This document shows, piece by piece, positions 46,865 to 56,552 of a stretch of 64,000 bases of DNA. The notes beneath the pieces were generated by a model. The model ran no database searches. It was given only the letters and a program-made list of their open reading frames with translations, and was not told the origin of the DNA. The stretch is from positions 806,001-870,000 of the forward strand of contig NZ_QQTO01000019.1 in NCBI RefSeq assembly GCF_003351345.1, read 5' to 3'. Both the position numbers and the translations under genes were made by a program. Positions within the stretch are counted from its first letter, which is position 1. Each line of letters opens with the position of its first letter. This DNA is from Allobosea caraganae (GTDB taxonomy: Bacteria; Pseudomonadota; Alphaproteobacteria; Rhizobiales; Beijerinckiaceae).

Positions 46865-47899
46865 TTACGCCGCGTCGCTCCGGCTCGGTCTGGAGTGGCC
46901 CAGCTCGGGCGCGATCAGCCTGATGGCATCGCTCAGGATCTGCTCGTAATCCGGCCGGTCGAAATTATAGGGTAGTTCCAGCCGCAGCTCCTGCACGTGC
47001 GGCAGGACAGGATCAAGCGCCAGTTTTTCGAGGATCTGCTCAGCCGTGCCGACGAGGTCCGGCGCGAACAGGGTGCGGCGCTCGCCCTGCGGCTTGAGCG
47101 TGCGCTCGTGCCGGCCCGCGGCATAGTCGAGATAGCGCCGGCGCGTCTGCGCGTCGGCGCCGTCGAGCGGGACGATGACCCGGCCGACTGCGATGCGCGG
47201 TTCGCGCGGGCCACGGAGGTTGGTGCGAAAGGTCTCGATATGGCTGAGCTGGGCCGAGAAGAAATCGTCGGTCTTTTCGCCGGAGTTGATGTTGCCGACG
47301 AGCAGGTTGAAGCCGTTGCGGCCGGCCCATTCGGCGGAGCGCAGCGAGCCCCCGCCATACCAGAGCCGTTCGCGCAGGCCGGGCGCATAGGGCTGGAGGC
47401 GCGGACGCTGCCGCCCCGCCGCCGAGACGATGGTGCTGTCGGCATCGCCGAGATAGGCGCCGCTCAGGTTCTCGGCGAGCCGCGCCACCCGCTCATGCGA
47501 ATGATCGGCGCCCTCCCAGCCCTCGTCGCGGAAGCGGGCGCCGAGCAGCGCGCCATAGGGCGGCGGCCCGGCGCTGATGCCGATATTCAGCCGGCCCCGC
47601 GCCAGGACATCGACCGTGGATAAATCCTCGGCCAGCCGGAACGGGTTCTCGTAGCCCATCTGGATGACGGCCGAGCCGAGCTCGATGCGGCTCGTGCGCT
47701 GGGACGCCGCCGCCAGGAAGACGCTGGCGGAGGAGACGCCGCGCTCGAGATGGCGCTGGCGCACCCAGGCGCTGTCGAAGCCCAGGCGCTCGCCGAGCGC
47801 GAAGAGCTGGAGCGTGTCCTCCAGCCCGGCAAGCGGATGGTCCTCCGGGAAGTTCCCCGGCGTGAGGAAGCCGAGATGGCGGATGGCGAGGGTGCTCAT
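46865..47899 (-). CDS. LLM-class flavin-dependent oxidoreductase
   Basis: A 344-residue luciferase-like enzyme: 'RHLGFLTPGNFPEDHPLAGLEDTLQLFALGERLGFDSAWVRQRHLERG' in outline, 'GSAVIQMGYENPFRLAEDLSTVDVLARGRLNIGISAG' in outline, and 'ERLWYGGGSLRSAEWAGRNGFNLLV' for FMN. It starts five bases after the binding-protein stop, so it is co-transcribed with the polar-amino-acid-type importer. The substrate is unknown; by context an S- or N-containing compound delivered by that importer. Confidence 0.87.
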   Translation of the reverse strand: MSTLAIRHLGFLTPGNFPEDHPLAGLEDTLQLFALGERLGFDSAWVRQRHLERGVSSASVFLAAASQRTSRIELGSAVIQMGYENPFRLAEDLSTVDVLARGRLNIGISAGPPPYGALLGARFRDEGWEGADHSHERVARLAENLSGAYLGDADSTIVSAAGRQRPRLQPYAPGLRERLWYGGGSLRSAEWAGRNGFNLLVGNINSGEKTDDFFSAQLSHIETFRTNLRGPREPRIAVGRVIVPLDGADAQTRRRYLDYAAGRHERTLKPQGERRTLFAPDLVGTAEQILEKLALDPVLPHVQELRLELPYNFDRPDYEQILSDAIRLIAPELGHSRPSRSDAA

Positions 47900-47904
47900 C
47901 GGGA

Positions 47905-48843
47905 TCAGTATTTCGGCAGGCCGGGCGGGTTGGTCTCGGAGCGCTCCAGCGCCTCTTCCTCGAGGCCCCAGCGCGCCAGCGCCTGGAGGTATTTGCCGTT
48001 CCTGATCAGGTCGTTGGTCGCTACCGTCAGTGCATCGACGAGGCCGCTGCCCTTGCGCGTCGTGACCGCCACGTCCGACTTCAGCGGCCAGCCGGCGCTG
48101 AGCGTGCCGATGCGCTTGATGTCCTTGTCGCGCGCCGAGATGAAGACGAGCTGGGCATGCGGCTGCACGATGACGTCGACCCGCCCGGAGCGGAGCGCGA
48201 CCAGGCGTCCAGCCTCGTCGTCGTAGAGTTGCAGCTCCAGCGGCTTCAGGCCGGCGGCGACGTTCTGCTTGCTCCATTCGACCAGGATGCGCTCCTGGTT
48301 CGTGCCGCCGCCGACGCTGAAGCTCAGCCCCGCCGCGTCCTTAGGCTCCCTGATCTGCGTCACCTTGCTGTCGGCCTTGACGAAGAAGCCGTGCAGGCCC
48401 TGCCGGTAGGTCGAGAAGTCGAACTTCTCCTTGCGCTGCTCGGTGACGCCGACATTCGAGATCACCGCGTCGTATTTGCCCGAGACCAGGCCGAGCGGCC
48501 AATCGGCCCAGGCGATCGGCACGAGGTTGAGCCTCAATCCGAGGCTGTCGGCGATGAGCTGGGCGAAGTCGGGATCGGCGCCGACCACCGTCTTGGCGTC
48601 GGTGGCATAGGTGCCGAGCGGCGGCCCGCCCGGGCTGATCGCGACGGTGAGCACGCCCGGCTCGACGAACTTGAAGCCTTGCGGGAGCGCCGCGATCGCC
48701 GCCAGGTCCTTCTCGGCGCGGATCCGGCCCGGCTGCTCCGGGCCGAGGTCGAAGGGCGCCTGCGCCTTCGCGAAGCTGATGGCGAGGCTCGCGGCGGCCA
48801 GCGCGCCGAGCGAAAGCGACAGGATGGTCCGCCGCTGGATCAT
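47905..48843 (-). CDS. Polar-amino-acid-type ABC transporter substrate-binding protein
   Basis: A 312-residue SBP_bac_3 family protein. Signal peptide residues about 1-27 ('SFAKA'). 'KTVVGADPDFAQLIADSLGLRLNLVPIAW' in outline and 'GLVSGKYDAVISNVGVTEQRKEKFDFSTY' in outline are the hallmark helices of cystine/glutamine-type binding proteins. The ligand in this cluster is probably an S-substituted cysteine or its derivative. Encoded with an LLM oxygenase (downstream) and the permease-ATPase fusion (upstream). Confidence 0.9.
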   Translation of the reverse strand: MIQRRTILSLSLGALAAASLAISFAKAQAPFDLGPEQPGRIRAEKDLAAIAALPQGFKFVEPGVLTVAISPGGPPLGTYATDAKTVVGADPDFAQLIADSLGLRLNLVPIAWADWPLGLVSGKYDAVISNVGVTEQRKEKFDFSTYRQGLHGFFVKADSKVTQIREPKDAAGLSFSVGGGTNQERILVEWSKQNVAAGLKPLELQLYDDEAGRLVALRSGRVDVIVQPHAQLVFISARDKDIKRIGTLSAGWPLKSDVAVTTRKGSGLVDALTVATNDLIRNGKYLQALARWGLEEEALERSETNPPGLPKY

Positions 48844-49008
48844 GGTCGGTGTCCTTGCTTTAGGAGGGGGTAGAGAGCGTTTGAGACTTCGCTAGCGCGA
48901 GGCGTGTGGCGTGGTTGTCGAGAACCGGAGCGGACTTTGGTCCGTGAGCACCGGAAGCGCAGGCGACCGCGTCAGACGCCCGCGATAGTAGAAGTATCAA
49001 ATGGTCTC

Positions 49009-50802
49009 TCAGAGAACCTTGGCCAGGAACTCGCGGGTGCGGGTGTGTTCCGGCCGGTTGAACACCTGATCGGGCGTGCCGGATTCGAGGATGCGGCCCT
49101 GCTCCATGAAGACGACGCGGTCGGCGACCTCGCGGGCGAAGCCGATCTCGTGGGTGACGATGATCAGCGTCGTGCCGGAGCGGGCGAGCTCCTTGATGAC
49201 GTCGAGCACCTCGCCGACCAATTCGGGATCGAGCGCCGAGGTCGGCTCGTCGAAGAGCAGCACCTTGGGCCGGAGCGCCAGCGCACGGGCGATGGCGACG
49301 CGCTGCTGCTGGCCGCCTGAGAGCTGGCGCGGATAGGCATCGGCCTTCTCGCTCAGGCCGACGCGGGCGAGCAGCTCGCGCGCCTGCGCGGTGGCGTCGT
49401 TGCGCGCGAGGCGACGCACCGAGACCGGCGCCTCGACGATGTTCTCCAGCACCGTCAGGTGCGGGAACAGGTTGAAGCTCTGGAACACCATGCCGACATC
49501 GACGCGGCGCTTCAGGATGTCCTTCTCCTTCAGCTCGTAGAGCGTGTCGCCCTCCTGGCGGTAGCCGACCAGCTCGCCGTCGATGGCGATGAAGCCGTCA
49601 TCGACGCGCTCGAGATGGTTGATCGAGCGCAGCAGCGTCGACTTGCCCGAGCCGGACTGGCCGAGGATGGCGGTGACGCTGCCGGGCGGGATGGTGAGGT
49701 TGACATCGTCGAGCACCTTGAGTTGCCCGAAGCTCTTGCTGATGCCGCGGATCACGACCTCGCCGCCGGCGCGCACCGCGCCGGTCCAGTTCGTCGCGGC
49801 GAGCGCCTGGGACTCCACCGTCGCGGCGGCGGTCAGGTGCGCCGTCTCCAGCGCCGGCCTCGGCCAGAACCGGTCGATCAAGGGCTTGAACAGCGAGGGC
49901 GGCGGGTTGCGCAGGGCGCCGCGCGAGAAGTGCCGCTCGATATAGTGCTGCACGAGCGAGAGCACGCTGAGGATGATCAGGTACCAGACGGTCGCGACCA
50001 TCAGCAGCGGGATCACCTCCAGATTGCGGCGGTAGATGATCTGGATGGTGTAGAACAGCTCGGGCAGCGCCAGGATGTAGGCCTGCGACGTGCCCTTGGC
50101 GAGCGTGATGATCTCGTTGAAGGCGGTCGGCAGGATCGAGCGCATCGCTTGCGGCAGGACGATGCGCGAAACCTGCCGGCCCTTCGGCAGGCCGAGCGCC
50201 GCGGCGGCTTCGAGCTGGCCCTGCTCGACGGAGAGGATGCCGCCGCGCACGATCTCGGCCGAGAAGGCGGCGGCGTTCAGGGAGAGCCCGAGCACCGCGG
50301 CGAAGAAGGGCGTGATCAGCTGCGTCGTCGACCAGCTCGCGAAGCTGATCTCGGTGAAGGGCACGCCGATCCAGATGGTCTCGTAGAGATAGCCGAGGTT
50401 GTTGAGGATCAGCAGCAGCACGATCAGCGGGATCGAGCGGAACAGCCAGACATAGCCCCAGGACAGCGAGGCGAGCAGCGGCGAGCCGGAGACCCGCGCC
50501 AGCGCCAGTCCGGTGCCGAGCAGGAAGCCGAAGGCCGCGCCCAGCGCGGTGAGCAGCAGGGTCCGCCCGAGGCCGACCAATACGGGCTCGGCGAAGAACC
50601 ATTCGGCGAAGACGTCCCAGCCCCAGCGCGGGTTGGAAAAGACCGAGTTCAGGATCGCCGCGATCACCAGCAGCGCGAGGATGGTGCCGGCCGTCCGGCC
50701 GGGATAGCGCGCCGGGACGATGCGGTAATGCGAATAGTCGGCTTTCGCTTCGGAGCGCGGCGGAGCGGCTGGGAGCGCGCCGATATCGGTCGTTACGGAC
50801 AT
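49009..50802 (-). CDS. Fused amino-acid ABC transporter permease and ATP-binding protein
   Basis: A 597-residue fusion. Residues about 1-300 are a HisM/GlnP-type permease with about five helices ('[19 protein letters not shown]' and the EAA loop '[23 protein letters not shown]' in outline). After a linker, residues about 345-597 are a GlnQ-type ATPase: Walker A '[10 protein letters not shown]', signature '[17 protein letters not shown]', Walker B '[13 protein letters not shown]', H-loop 'IVTHEIG'. One polypeptide thus supplies both halves of the importer and would work as a dimer. Serves the binding protein at 47905. Confidence 0.92.
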   Translation of the reverse strand: MSVTTDIGALPAAPPRSEAKADYSHYRIVPARYPGRTAGTILALLVIAAILNSVFSNPRWGWDVFAEWFFAEPVLVGLGRTLLLTALGAAFGFLLGTGLALARVSGSPLLASLSWGYVWLFRSIPLIVLLLILNNLGYLYETIWIGVPFTEISFASWSTTQLITPFFAAVLGLSLNAAAFSAEIVRGGILSVEQGQLEAAAALGLPKGRQVSRIVLPQAMRSILPTAFNEIITLAKGTSQAYILALPELFYTIQIIYRRNLEVIPLLMVATVWYLIILSVLSLVQHYIERHFSRGALRNPPPSLFKPLIDRFWPRPALETAHLTAAATVESQALAATNWTGAVRAGGEVVIRGISKSFGQLKVLDDVNLTIPPGSVTAILGQSGSGKSTLLRSINHLERVDDGFIAIDGELVGYRQEGDTLYELKEKDILKRRVDVGMVFQSFNLFPHLTVLENIVEAPVSVRRLARNDATAQARELLARVGLSEKADAYPRQLSGGQQQRVAIARALALRPKVLLFDEPTSALDPELVGEVLDVIKELARSGTTLIIVTHEIGFAREVADRVVFMEQGRILESGTPDQVFNRPEHTRTREFLAKVL

Positions 50803-50861
50803 GTTTTGGTCTCGCTGGCGGCGCGGGGAGGTTTGCTTCGTCGTGGGAGAGGTGGCGCCGT

Positions 50862-51398
50862 TCAGGCAGCGCTCGCGGTCGCGTGGGATGCGGCGTTGAC
50901 GGCGGCGGCAGGCACGGCCGGCGCGCCGATCCGCTTCTCGAAGGCGAGATGCTTGTAGATTTCCGGATCGACAGTGACGTCGAACAGCGCGGTGTAGCCG
51001 GTGCGCAGGTAGAGCTGGGTCGCCTCCGGCTGGCGGAAGCCGGTGGTCAGATAGATCTTGCTGTAGCCCTGCCGCAGCGCCTGCGCCTCGAGTTCTTCGA
51101 CCACCTTGCGGGCGAGACCCTGGCGGCGGAGATCGGCATGGGTCCAGATGCGCTTCAGCTCTGCGGTGTGCTCGTCGTAGCGCTTGAAGGCGCCGCCGCC
51201 GATCGCGACGCCGTCGCGCACCAGCAGGACGAAATTGCCGTCGGGCGGCGCGAAGAGCTCGGCCGGGTAGCGGCTCATCTCGGCGCCAGGGTCGCCGAAA
51301 TAATTGCCGTAACGGGTCGAGTACTCCCAGGTCAGCGCCTCGATCAGCGGCTGCGAGCGCTCGTCCAGCGGCGTGGTGTAGATGAAGCTGTCGCTCAT
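50862..51398 (-). CDS. GNAT family N-acetyltransferase (SnaA/YxeL-like role)
   Basis: A 178-residue acetyltransferase. The acetyl-CoA pyrophosphate loop is in '[21 protein letters not shown]' in outline (R-R-Q-G-L-A), preceded by '[19 protein letters not shown]' and followed by 'YLRTGYTAL'. AAAGGAG lies eight bases before the ATG. Position between an amino-acid importer and an M20 deacetylase plus NtaA-type monooxygenase matches the B. subtilis yxe and ytm clusters, where this enzyme N-acetylates an S-alkylcysteine before C-S cleavage. Confidence 0.85.
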   Translation of the reverse strand: MSDSFIYTTPLDERSQPLIEALTWEYSTRYGNYFGDPGAEMSRYPAELFAPPDGNFVLLVRDGVAIGGGAFKRYDEHTAELKRIWTHADLRRQGLARKVVEELEAQALRQGYSKIYLTTGFRQPEATQLYLRTGYTALFDVTVDPEIYKHLAFEKRIGAPAVPAAAVNAASHATASAA

Positions 51399-51430
51399 GG
51401 CGGTCACTCCTTTGGGCAGGGCGGATTGGG

Positions 51431-52609
51431 TCAGGTGAGATAGGCCTGCGCCAGGCGGGCCCAGTAGGTCGCGGCGGGCGCCAGGATCGCGTCGTTGAAG
51501 TCGTAGTTGGGGCTGTGCAGCGCGGCGCTGTCGCCATTGCCGACGAAGAGGTAGCTGCCGGGCCTCGCCTCCAGCATGAAGGCGAAGTCCTCGCTCGCCG
51601 TGCGCGGCCGGAACTGCTCTTCGACCTTCGCTGCGCCGAAGGCCTCGATCGCGACCTTGCGGGCGAAGGCGGTCTCCTCGCCGCGGTTGACCAGCGCCGG
51701 GAAGCCGAGCCGGTACTTCACCTCGGCGCGCGCGCCAAAACTTTCGGCCTGGGCCTGGGCCAGCGCCGGGATGCGCCGTTGCAACTGCTCGCGCACCGCG
51801 GCGCTGAAGCTGCGGATCGTCAGCTTGAGCTCGACGCTGTCGGGAATGACGTTCGAGGCGGTCCCGCCATGGATCGAGCCGACGCTGACGACGGCGGTCT
51901 CCAGCGGGTCGATACTGCGCGAGACGATGCTTTGCAGGGCGGTGATGAAGAAGGCGGACGCCACCACCGGATCGACCGTCTCATGCGGGGAGGCACCGTG
52001 CCCGCCCTTGCCGATGATGGTGATCAGCGCCTGGTCGACCGAGGCCATCGCCGGTCCCTCGACGAAGCCGAACTGGCCCGTCGGCACGCCCGGCCAGTTG
52101 TGCAGGCCGAAGACGGCGTCGCAGGGAAAGCGCTCGAAAAGTCCCTCGGAGATCAGCTTCCTGGCGCCAGCGCCGATTTCCTCGGCCGGCTGGAAGATCA
52201 GGTTGAGCGTGCCCGAGAAGCGCCCGGCCTCGGCGAGGTAGCGCGCCGCCGCGAGCAGGATCGCGGTGTGGCCGTCATGGCCGCAGGCATGCATCGCCCC
52301 AGTATGGGCGCTGGCATAGGGCAGGCCGGTCGCCTCGGTGATCGGCAGCGCGTCCATGTCGGCGCGCAGGCCGAGCCGCTTTACGCCGCCGCCGCGCTTC
52401 AGCGTGCCGATAACGCTGGTGCCGGCGAGCCCGGTCGTGACCTGATAGCCCCAGGCGTTCAGCTTCTCCGCCACCAGCGCGCTGGTACGCGTCTCCTGGA
52501 AGGCGAGTTCGGGATGGCGGTGGAGATCCCGGCGCAGCGCGACGAACTCGTCGATGGTGGCTTCGATGCCGCTTGCGACGGCGCCGGGGACGATGGCGTG
52601 AAGGGTCAT
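51431..52609 (-). CDS. M20 family amidohydrolase (N-acyl-amino-acid deacetylase)
   Basis: A 392-residue metallohydrolase of the hippurate hydrolase/YxeP/SndA group. Metal ligands: '[10 protein letters not shown]' (Cys-x-His), '[11 protein letters not shown]' (Glu-Glu) and 'GLHNWP' (His); the dimerisation domain begins near residue 180. '[14 protein letters not shown]' is the M20 N-terminus. It would remove the acetyl group from N-acetylcysteine released by the neighbouring monooxygenase. It ends 30 bases before the GNAT gene and begins five bases after the monooxygenase stop on the same strand. Confidence 0.92.
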   Translation of the reverse strand: MTLHAIVPGAVASGIEATIDEFVALRRDLHRHPELAFQETRTSALVAEKLNAWGYQVTTGLAGTSVIGTLKRGGGVKRLGLRADMDALPITEATGLPYASAHTGAMHACGHDGHTAILLAAARYLAEAGRFSGTLNLIFQPAEEIGAGARKLISEGLFERFPCDAVFGLHNWPGVPTGQFGFVEGPAMASVDQALITIIGKGGHGASPHETVDPVVASAFFITALQSIVSRSIDPLETAVVSVGSIHGGTASNVIPDSVELKLTIRSFSAAVREQLQRRIPALAQAQAESFGARAEVKYRLGFPALVNRGEETAFARKVAIEAFGAAKVEEQFRPRTASEDFAFMLEARPGSYLFVGNGDSAALHSPNYDFNDAILAPAATYWARLAQAYLT

Positions 52610-52614
52610 GAGCG

Positions 52615-53970
52615 TCAGCCGGCGCTCTTCAGGTCGCGCAGGCTGGGCGCGCCGTCACTCGTCCGGGCGTAGCGGCTTTCGCGGCGCGGCAGGCCGAGAT
52701 GGTCGCGCAAGGTCTTGCCGGGAAGGTTGCGGTCATAGACGCCGCGCTCTTCCAGGATCGGGATGACGAGGCGGACGAAATCGTCGAAGCCCTCTGCGAT
52801 CACCGGGAAGCCGAGGATGAAGCCGTCGGCCGCCTGCTGCTCGACGCGGGCGATGATCTGGTCGGCGACCGCCTCGGCCGTGCCGATGAAATCGGTGCGC
52901 GGCGTCGCGGCGTCGAGCGCGGCCTCTCGCAAGGTAAGGCCCTTCAGCGCGGCGTTGCGCTTGATCCGGTCGGTGGTCGAGCGGAAGCTGTTCTTGCCGA
53001 TCTCACCGAGCTCCGGGAAGGGGGCGTCGAGCGGGTAGGCGCCGAAATCGTGATGGTCGAAGAAGCGACCGAGATAGGCCAGCGCGTCATCGATCGTGAT
53101 CAGGTCGCGGATCGCGCGGTACTTCTCCTCCGCCTCGCGCTCGGTCGCGCCGACGATCGGGCCGATGCCGGGGAAGATCTTGATGTCGTTGGCGCTGCGG
53201 CCATGGACGACGGCGCTGTTCTTGATGTTGCGGTAGAAGGCCTGCGCCTCCTCCAACCCGACATTGTTGCTGAACACCGCGTCGGCATGCTTGCCGGCGA
53301 GCCCGATGCCGGCCTCGGATGCGCCGGCCTGGAAGACCACCGGCTGCCCCTGCGCCGAGCGCTGGATGTTGAGCGGCCCCTCGACCGAGAAGAAGCGCCC
53401 CTTGTAGCCGAGCGTGTGCAGCTTGGCCTTGTCGAAGAAGGCGCCGCTCTCGCGGTCGCGCGGGAAGGCGTCGTCGTCCCAGGAATCCCAGAGCCCCTTG
53501 ATCACGTCAAGATATTCGGTCGCGATCTCGTAGCGCAGCGAATGCTCGGGATGGGGCCGGCTGTAGTTGCGGCCGGAACCCTCCAGCGGGGAGGTGACGG
53601 CGTTCCAGCCGGCGCGGCCGCCGCTGATCAGGTCGATCGTGCCGAATTGCCGGGCGATCGTGAACGGGTCGCTATAGGAGGTCGAGACCGTGCCGACGAG
53701 GCCGAGCTTCGAGGTCGTCGCCGCCAGCGCGGACAGGATCGAGATCGGCTCGAAGCGGTTGAGGAAATGCGGGATCGACTTCTCGTTGATGTAGAGCCCG
53801 TCGGCGACGAAGGCGAAGGCGATGCCGTTCTCCTCGGCCTTGCGGGCGGTGCGGACGAAGAAGTCGAAATTGACGCTCGCATCGGCCGGGCTGCTCGGGT
53901 GGCGCCACGAATTCATGTGGCTGCCGGGGCCCTGCAGCATGATGCCGAAGGTGATGCGCTGTCCGCTCAT
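52615..53970 (-). CDS. NtaA/SnaA/DszA-type FMN-dependent monooxygenase (YxeK/CmoJ-like role)
   Basis: A 451-residue flavin monooxygenase of the nitrilotriacetate-monooxygenase group. Signature: 'FGIMLQGPGSHMNSWRHP' at the start, 'GRAGWNAVTSPLEGSGRNYSR' in the middle, 'PVVFQAGASEAGIGLAGKHADAVFS' for FMN. The ATG at 53970 has AGGAG nine bases upstream. In B. subtilis YxeK and CmoJ oxidatively cleave the C-S bond of N-acetylated S-succino- or S-methyl-cysteine; the GNAT and M20 neighbours make that role likely here. Uses FMNH2 from a separate reductase (candidate at 55904). Confidence 0.9.
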   Translation of the reverse strand: MSGQRITFGIMLQGPGSHMNSWRHPSSPADASVNFDFFVRTARKAEENGIAFAFVADGLYINEKSIPHFLNRFEPISILSALAATTSKLGLVGTVSTSYSDPFTIARQFGTIDLISGGRAGWNAVTSPLEGSGRNYSRPHPEHSLRYEIATEYLDVIKGLWDSWDDDAFPRDRESGAFFDKAKLHTLGYKGRFFSVEGPLNIQRSAQGQPVVFQAGASEAGIGLAGKHADAVFSNNVGLEEAQAFYRNIKNSAVVHGRSANDIKIFPGIGPIVGATEREAEEKYRAIRDLITIDDALAYLGRFFDHHDFGAYPLDAPFPELGEIGKNSFRSTTDRIKRNAALKGLTLREAALDAATPRTDFIGTAEAVADQIIARVEQQAADGFILGFPVIAEGFDDFVRLVIPILEERGVYDRNLPGKTLRDHLGLPRRESRYARTSDGAPSLRDLKSAG

Positions 53971-53995
53971 GGCGGTGCTCTCCTGTTCAGGTCCG

Positions 53996-54991
53996 TCAGG
54001 CGTCGACGGCGAGGATTTCGTTGGCGATGAGCTCGATCGAGGCCAGTCGCTCGGCCTTGGCCGCGACGGGCGTGTCGAGGATGAATTCGCCGACGCCGAA
54101 GCGCTGATGCAGCCGGTCAAGCTCGCGCCGGACATGGGCGGCGGTGCCGGCAAGCACGCTCGGCGTGCGCTCCTCGGTGCGGTAGCTCTGCGCGCCGGCC
54201 TGCCTGGCGAATTCGGCAGCCTGCGCTTCGCTGCCGAGATTGACGCTCGGGCCGTTGTCGAGATGCAGCCTGAAGACGCGCAGGCCGGCGGCCATCGCCT
54301 CGGCCTCGCCCTGGGCTTTCGCGACGAGGGCGGCGACGGCGAGCAGCGGGTCCTCGCCGCCGGCTTTGGCATAGGCGTCGAAGCTGCGCTCGATCGTGTC
54401 GAGATCGCCGTTGAGCTGGCCGGCGAAGACGAATTGCCAGCCATGCTCGGCCGCCAGCGTCGCGCTCTCCGGGCTCGCGCCGAGCAGGAAGCGCTCCGGC
54501 GCCTTCGGCGGGATCGGGGTCGCCAGCGCGCGGTTCACTGAAGGCTGGCCGGCGTGGTTGAGGAAGCCGTCGAGTTGGCGCAGATGCTCCGAGAAGCTGG
54601 GCTTGCGGGCCGGATCGTGCAGCGCCTGGAGGGCCTGCGTCGAGAAGGGCAGGCCGCCCGGCGCCTTGCCGATGCCGAGATCGACCCGGCCGGGCGCCAA
54701 CGAGGCGAGGAGGTTGAAGCTCTCGGCCACCTTGTAGGCGCTGTAATGCTGCAGCAGGACGCCGCCGGAGCCGACCCGGATGCGCGACGTGCTGGCCAGG
54801 ATGTACGAGACGAGGATTTCCGGCGCCGGGCTGGCGAGCCCGGCCATGCCGTGATGCTCGGCCACCCAGAAGCGGTGGAAGCCCCAACGCTCTGCCTTCT
54901 GCGCCAGCGCGACCGTGCGCGCCAACGCGTTGGTGGCGCTCTCCCCGTCCAGGATCGGGCTCTTGTCCAGCAGGCTGAGGCGGTAGCTCAT
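53996..54991 (-). CDS. LLM-class oxidoreductase, MsnO8 family
   Basis: A 331-residue luciferase-like enzyme: 'LSLLDKSPILDGESATNAL', 'WVAEHHGMAGLASPAPEILVSYI' in outline, 'GSGGVLLQHYSAYKVAESFNLLASLAPGRVDLGIGKAPGG' in outline. These are typical of the MsnO8/YtmO(CmoO) group. It starts the leftward operon; the intergenic region upstream (54992-55147) is AT-rich with a TATAAA box on the minus strand. It lies 25 bases before the NtaA-type gene. Probably another C-S or sulfoxide-processing oxygenase. Confidence 0.88.
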   Translation of the reverse strand: MSYRLSLLDKSPILDGESATNALARTVALAQKAERWGFHRFWVAEHHGMAGLASPAPEILVSYILASTSRIRVGSGGVLLQHYSAYKVAESFNLLASLAPGRVDLGIGKAPGGLPFSTQALQALHDPARKPSFSEHLRQLDGFLNHAGQPSVNRALATPIPPKAPERFLLGASPESATLAAEHGWQFVFAGQLNGDLDTIERSFDAYAKAGGEDPLLAVAALVAKAQGEAEAMAAGLRVFRLHLDNGPSVNLGSEAQAAEFARQAGAQSYRTEERTPSVLAGTAAHVRRELDRLHQRFGVGEFILDTPVAAKAERLASIELIANEILAVDA

Positions 54992-55147
54992 TCGTCGAAC
55001 TCGTTCGGTGATGGAGGGTTTATTTCTAACATTTTATAGATTGAGTAGATTATTTGAGCGGAGAAATGCGCGAAAGAGCCGCGAAACCTGATGAGGCGTG
55101 GCGCTTCTGCTGGTGGAGCTGCGGCTGGAAGCGCGGAGCGGCGCGGA

Positions 55148-55744
55148 TCAGTGCCGCGTGGCCGCACTTTGCCGCGGGCGCTCCGGCGCCCGCGTGGGGC
55201 GAGTGAAGGAGCGTTGCCGCACCAGGATCTGGTCGAGCAGGCGCAGGCCTTCCGGCCAGGCGCCATGGCCGCTGGCGACGTTGATATGGCCGGCATCGCC
55301 GGCATCGACGAAGGCGGCCTCCCAAAGGTTGGCGATGATGCGGGCGCGGTCCTGCGCCATGTAGGGATCGCTCCGGCTGGCGACGAGGATGGCCGGGAAG
55401 TTGAACGGCTCGGCCGGCAGCGGGCCGAAGGAGGCGATGCCGCGCACGCGGGAGATGCGCAGCTCGGGATCGGCCGGCGCGACGAGCAGGGCGCCGCCAA
55501 TGTCCAGCTCCGGGTGCCGCGTGGCGAGATGGGCGATCAGGGTGGCGCCGAGGCTATGCCCGACCAGGACGGCGCCCGGCCGCCTTTCGACGTGGCCGCG
55601 CAGGGCAGATACCCAAGTCTCCAGCTCCGGCGCATCCCAATCGGCCTGCTGGAGGCGCTCGATATCGTCGCGTTCGGCCTCCCAGCGGCTTTGCCAATGC
55701 GCCGGCTCGGAGCCATGCAGGCCGGGAACAACGAGAATTGTCAT
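55148..55744 (-). CDS. RBBP9/YdeN family alpha/beta hydrolase
   Basis: A 198-residue small hydrolase. 'ILVVPGLHGSEPAHWQSRW' is the family N-terminus, Ser in 'VLVGHSLGATL' is the nucleophile, 'VASRSDPYM' holds the Asp, and 'GDAGHINVASGHGAWPEG' the His. Serine hydrolases of this kind are often found in sulfur-starvation gene sets of bacteria. No signal peptide, so cytoplasmic. Separated from neighbours by about 150 bases on each side. Substrate unknown. Confidence 0.9.
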   Translation of the reverse strand: MTILVVPGLHGSEPAHWQSRWEAERDDIERLQQADWDAPELETWVSALRGHVERRPGAVLVGHSLGATLIAHLATRHPELDIGGALLVAPADPELRISRVRGIASFGPLPAEPFNFPAILVASRSDPYMAQDRARIIANLWEAAFVDAGDAGHINVASGHGAWPEGLRLLDQILVRQRSFTRPTRAPERPRQSAATRH

Positions 55745-55903
55745 GGCGATGATCCTTCTTGACTATGATCATCGCTGTCTCGACGTAGCCGGTCAACGAA
55801 ACGTCTTGGCAAATTCTACATGATCCTTGGCAAGACTTTCGTGCTTGTTCCTTCGCGGGAGAAGCTTGTTCCGCTGCCGAGCGGGAGCGGGGATCGTCGA
55901 GGC

Positions 55904-56446
55904 TCAGATCCCGGCGCCGTGCTGCAGGGACTCGTCGAGCTTGCCGTAGAGCCCGCGCCAGTAGAGCAGGGCGCCCTCGGTCCCGGCCTCCCGGATGGCC
56001 TTGACCCGGCCGATCAGGATCGTGTGCGAATGGCGCTCGATCGCCTCCTCGGTTTCGCAATCCAGCACGGCGAGCGCGCCGTCGAGCGCCGGCGCCCCCG
56101 TGACGAGCCGGGTCCAGTCGCCCTCGCCGAAGCGCTCCTCGCCCTTGAGGCCGCCGCGCCCGGCAAAGCGGTCCGCGATCGATTGATGGCGCGCAGCGAG
56201 CACGTTGATGGCGAAATGGCCGGCGCGCTCGATCGTCGGCCAGGCCGAGGCGCCGCGGTTGACGCAGACCAGCACGGCCGGCGGCTCAGCCGACAGCGCG
56301 GTGAGCGAGGTCGCGGTGAGGCCGGCGCGGGCGCCGCCATGCGAGGCGGTGATGATGCTGACGGCTCCGGCGACGTTGCGCATCACCGAGCGGAACTCCA
56401 CGGCCTCGACATCGGCCGGCCTGAAGCCGTTGACTTGCTGGTTCAT
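55904..56446 (-). CDS. Flavin reductase family protein (FMN reductase)
   Basis: A 180-residue HpaC/DIM6/NTAB-like flavin reductase: 'FRSVMRNVAGAVSIITASHGGARAGLTATSLTALSAEPPAVLVCVNRGAS' in outline, 'GHFAINVLAARHQ', and the final 'LLYWRGLYGKL'. It should make FMNH2 with NAD(P)H for the luciferase-like monooxygenases around it; it is the only reductase seen in the island. The ATG at 56446 gives the normal N-terminus. Upstream is ttgtctatt, also found upstream of ssuA. Confidence 0.9.
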   Translation of the reverse strand: MNQQVNGFRPADVEAVEFRSVMRNVAGAVSIITASHGGARAGLTATSLTALSAEPPAVLVCVNRGASAWPTIERAGHFAINVLAARHQSIADRFAGRGGLKGEERFGEGDWTRLVTGAPALDGALAVLDCETEEAIERHSHTILIGRVKAIREAGTEGALLYWRGLYGKLDESLQHGAGI

Positions 56447-56552
56447 CGCGACGTCCGCTGGATTGGGGGGAGGGGCGCACAGCAACGGCGCGCGCAATTC
56501 ACCCTCAGCCTAAGATCGTCACGGAGATTTGTCTATTGAAAAGCTAGATCAC

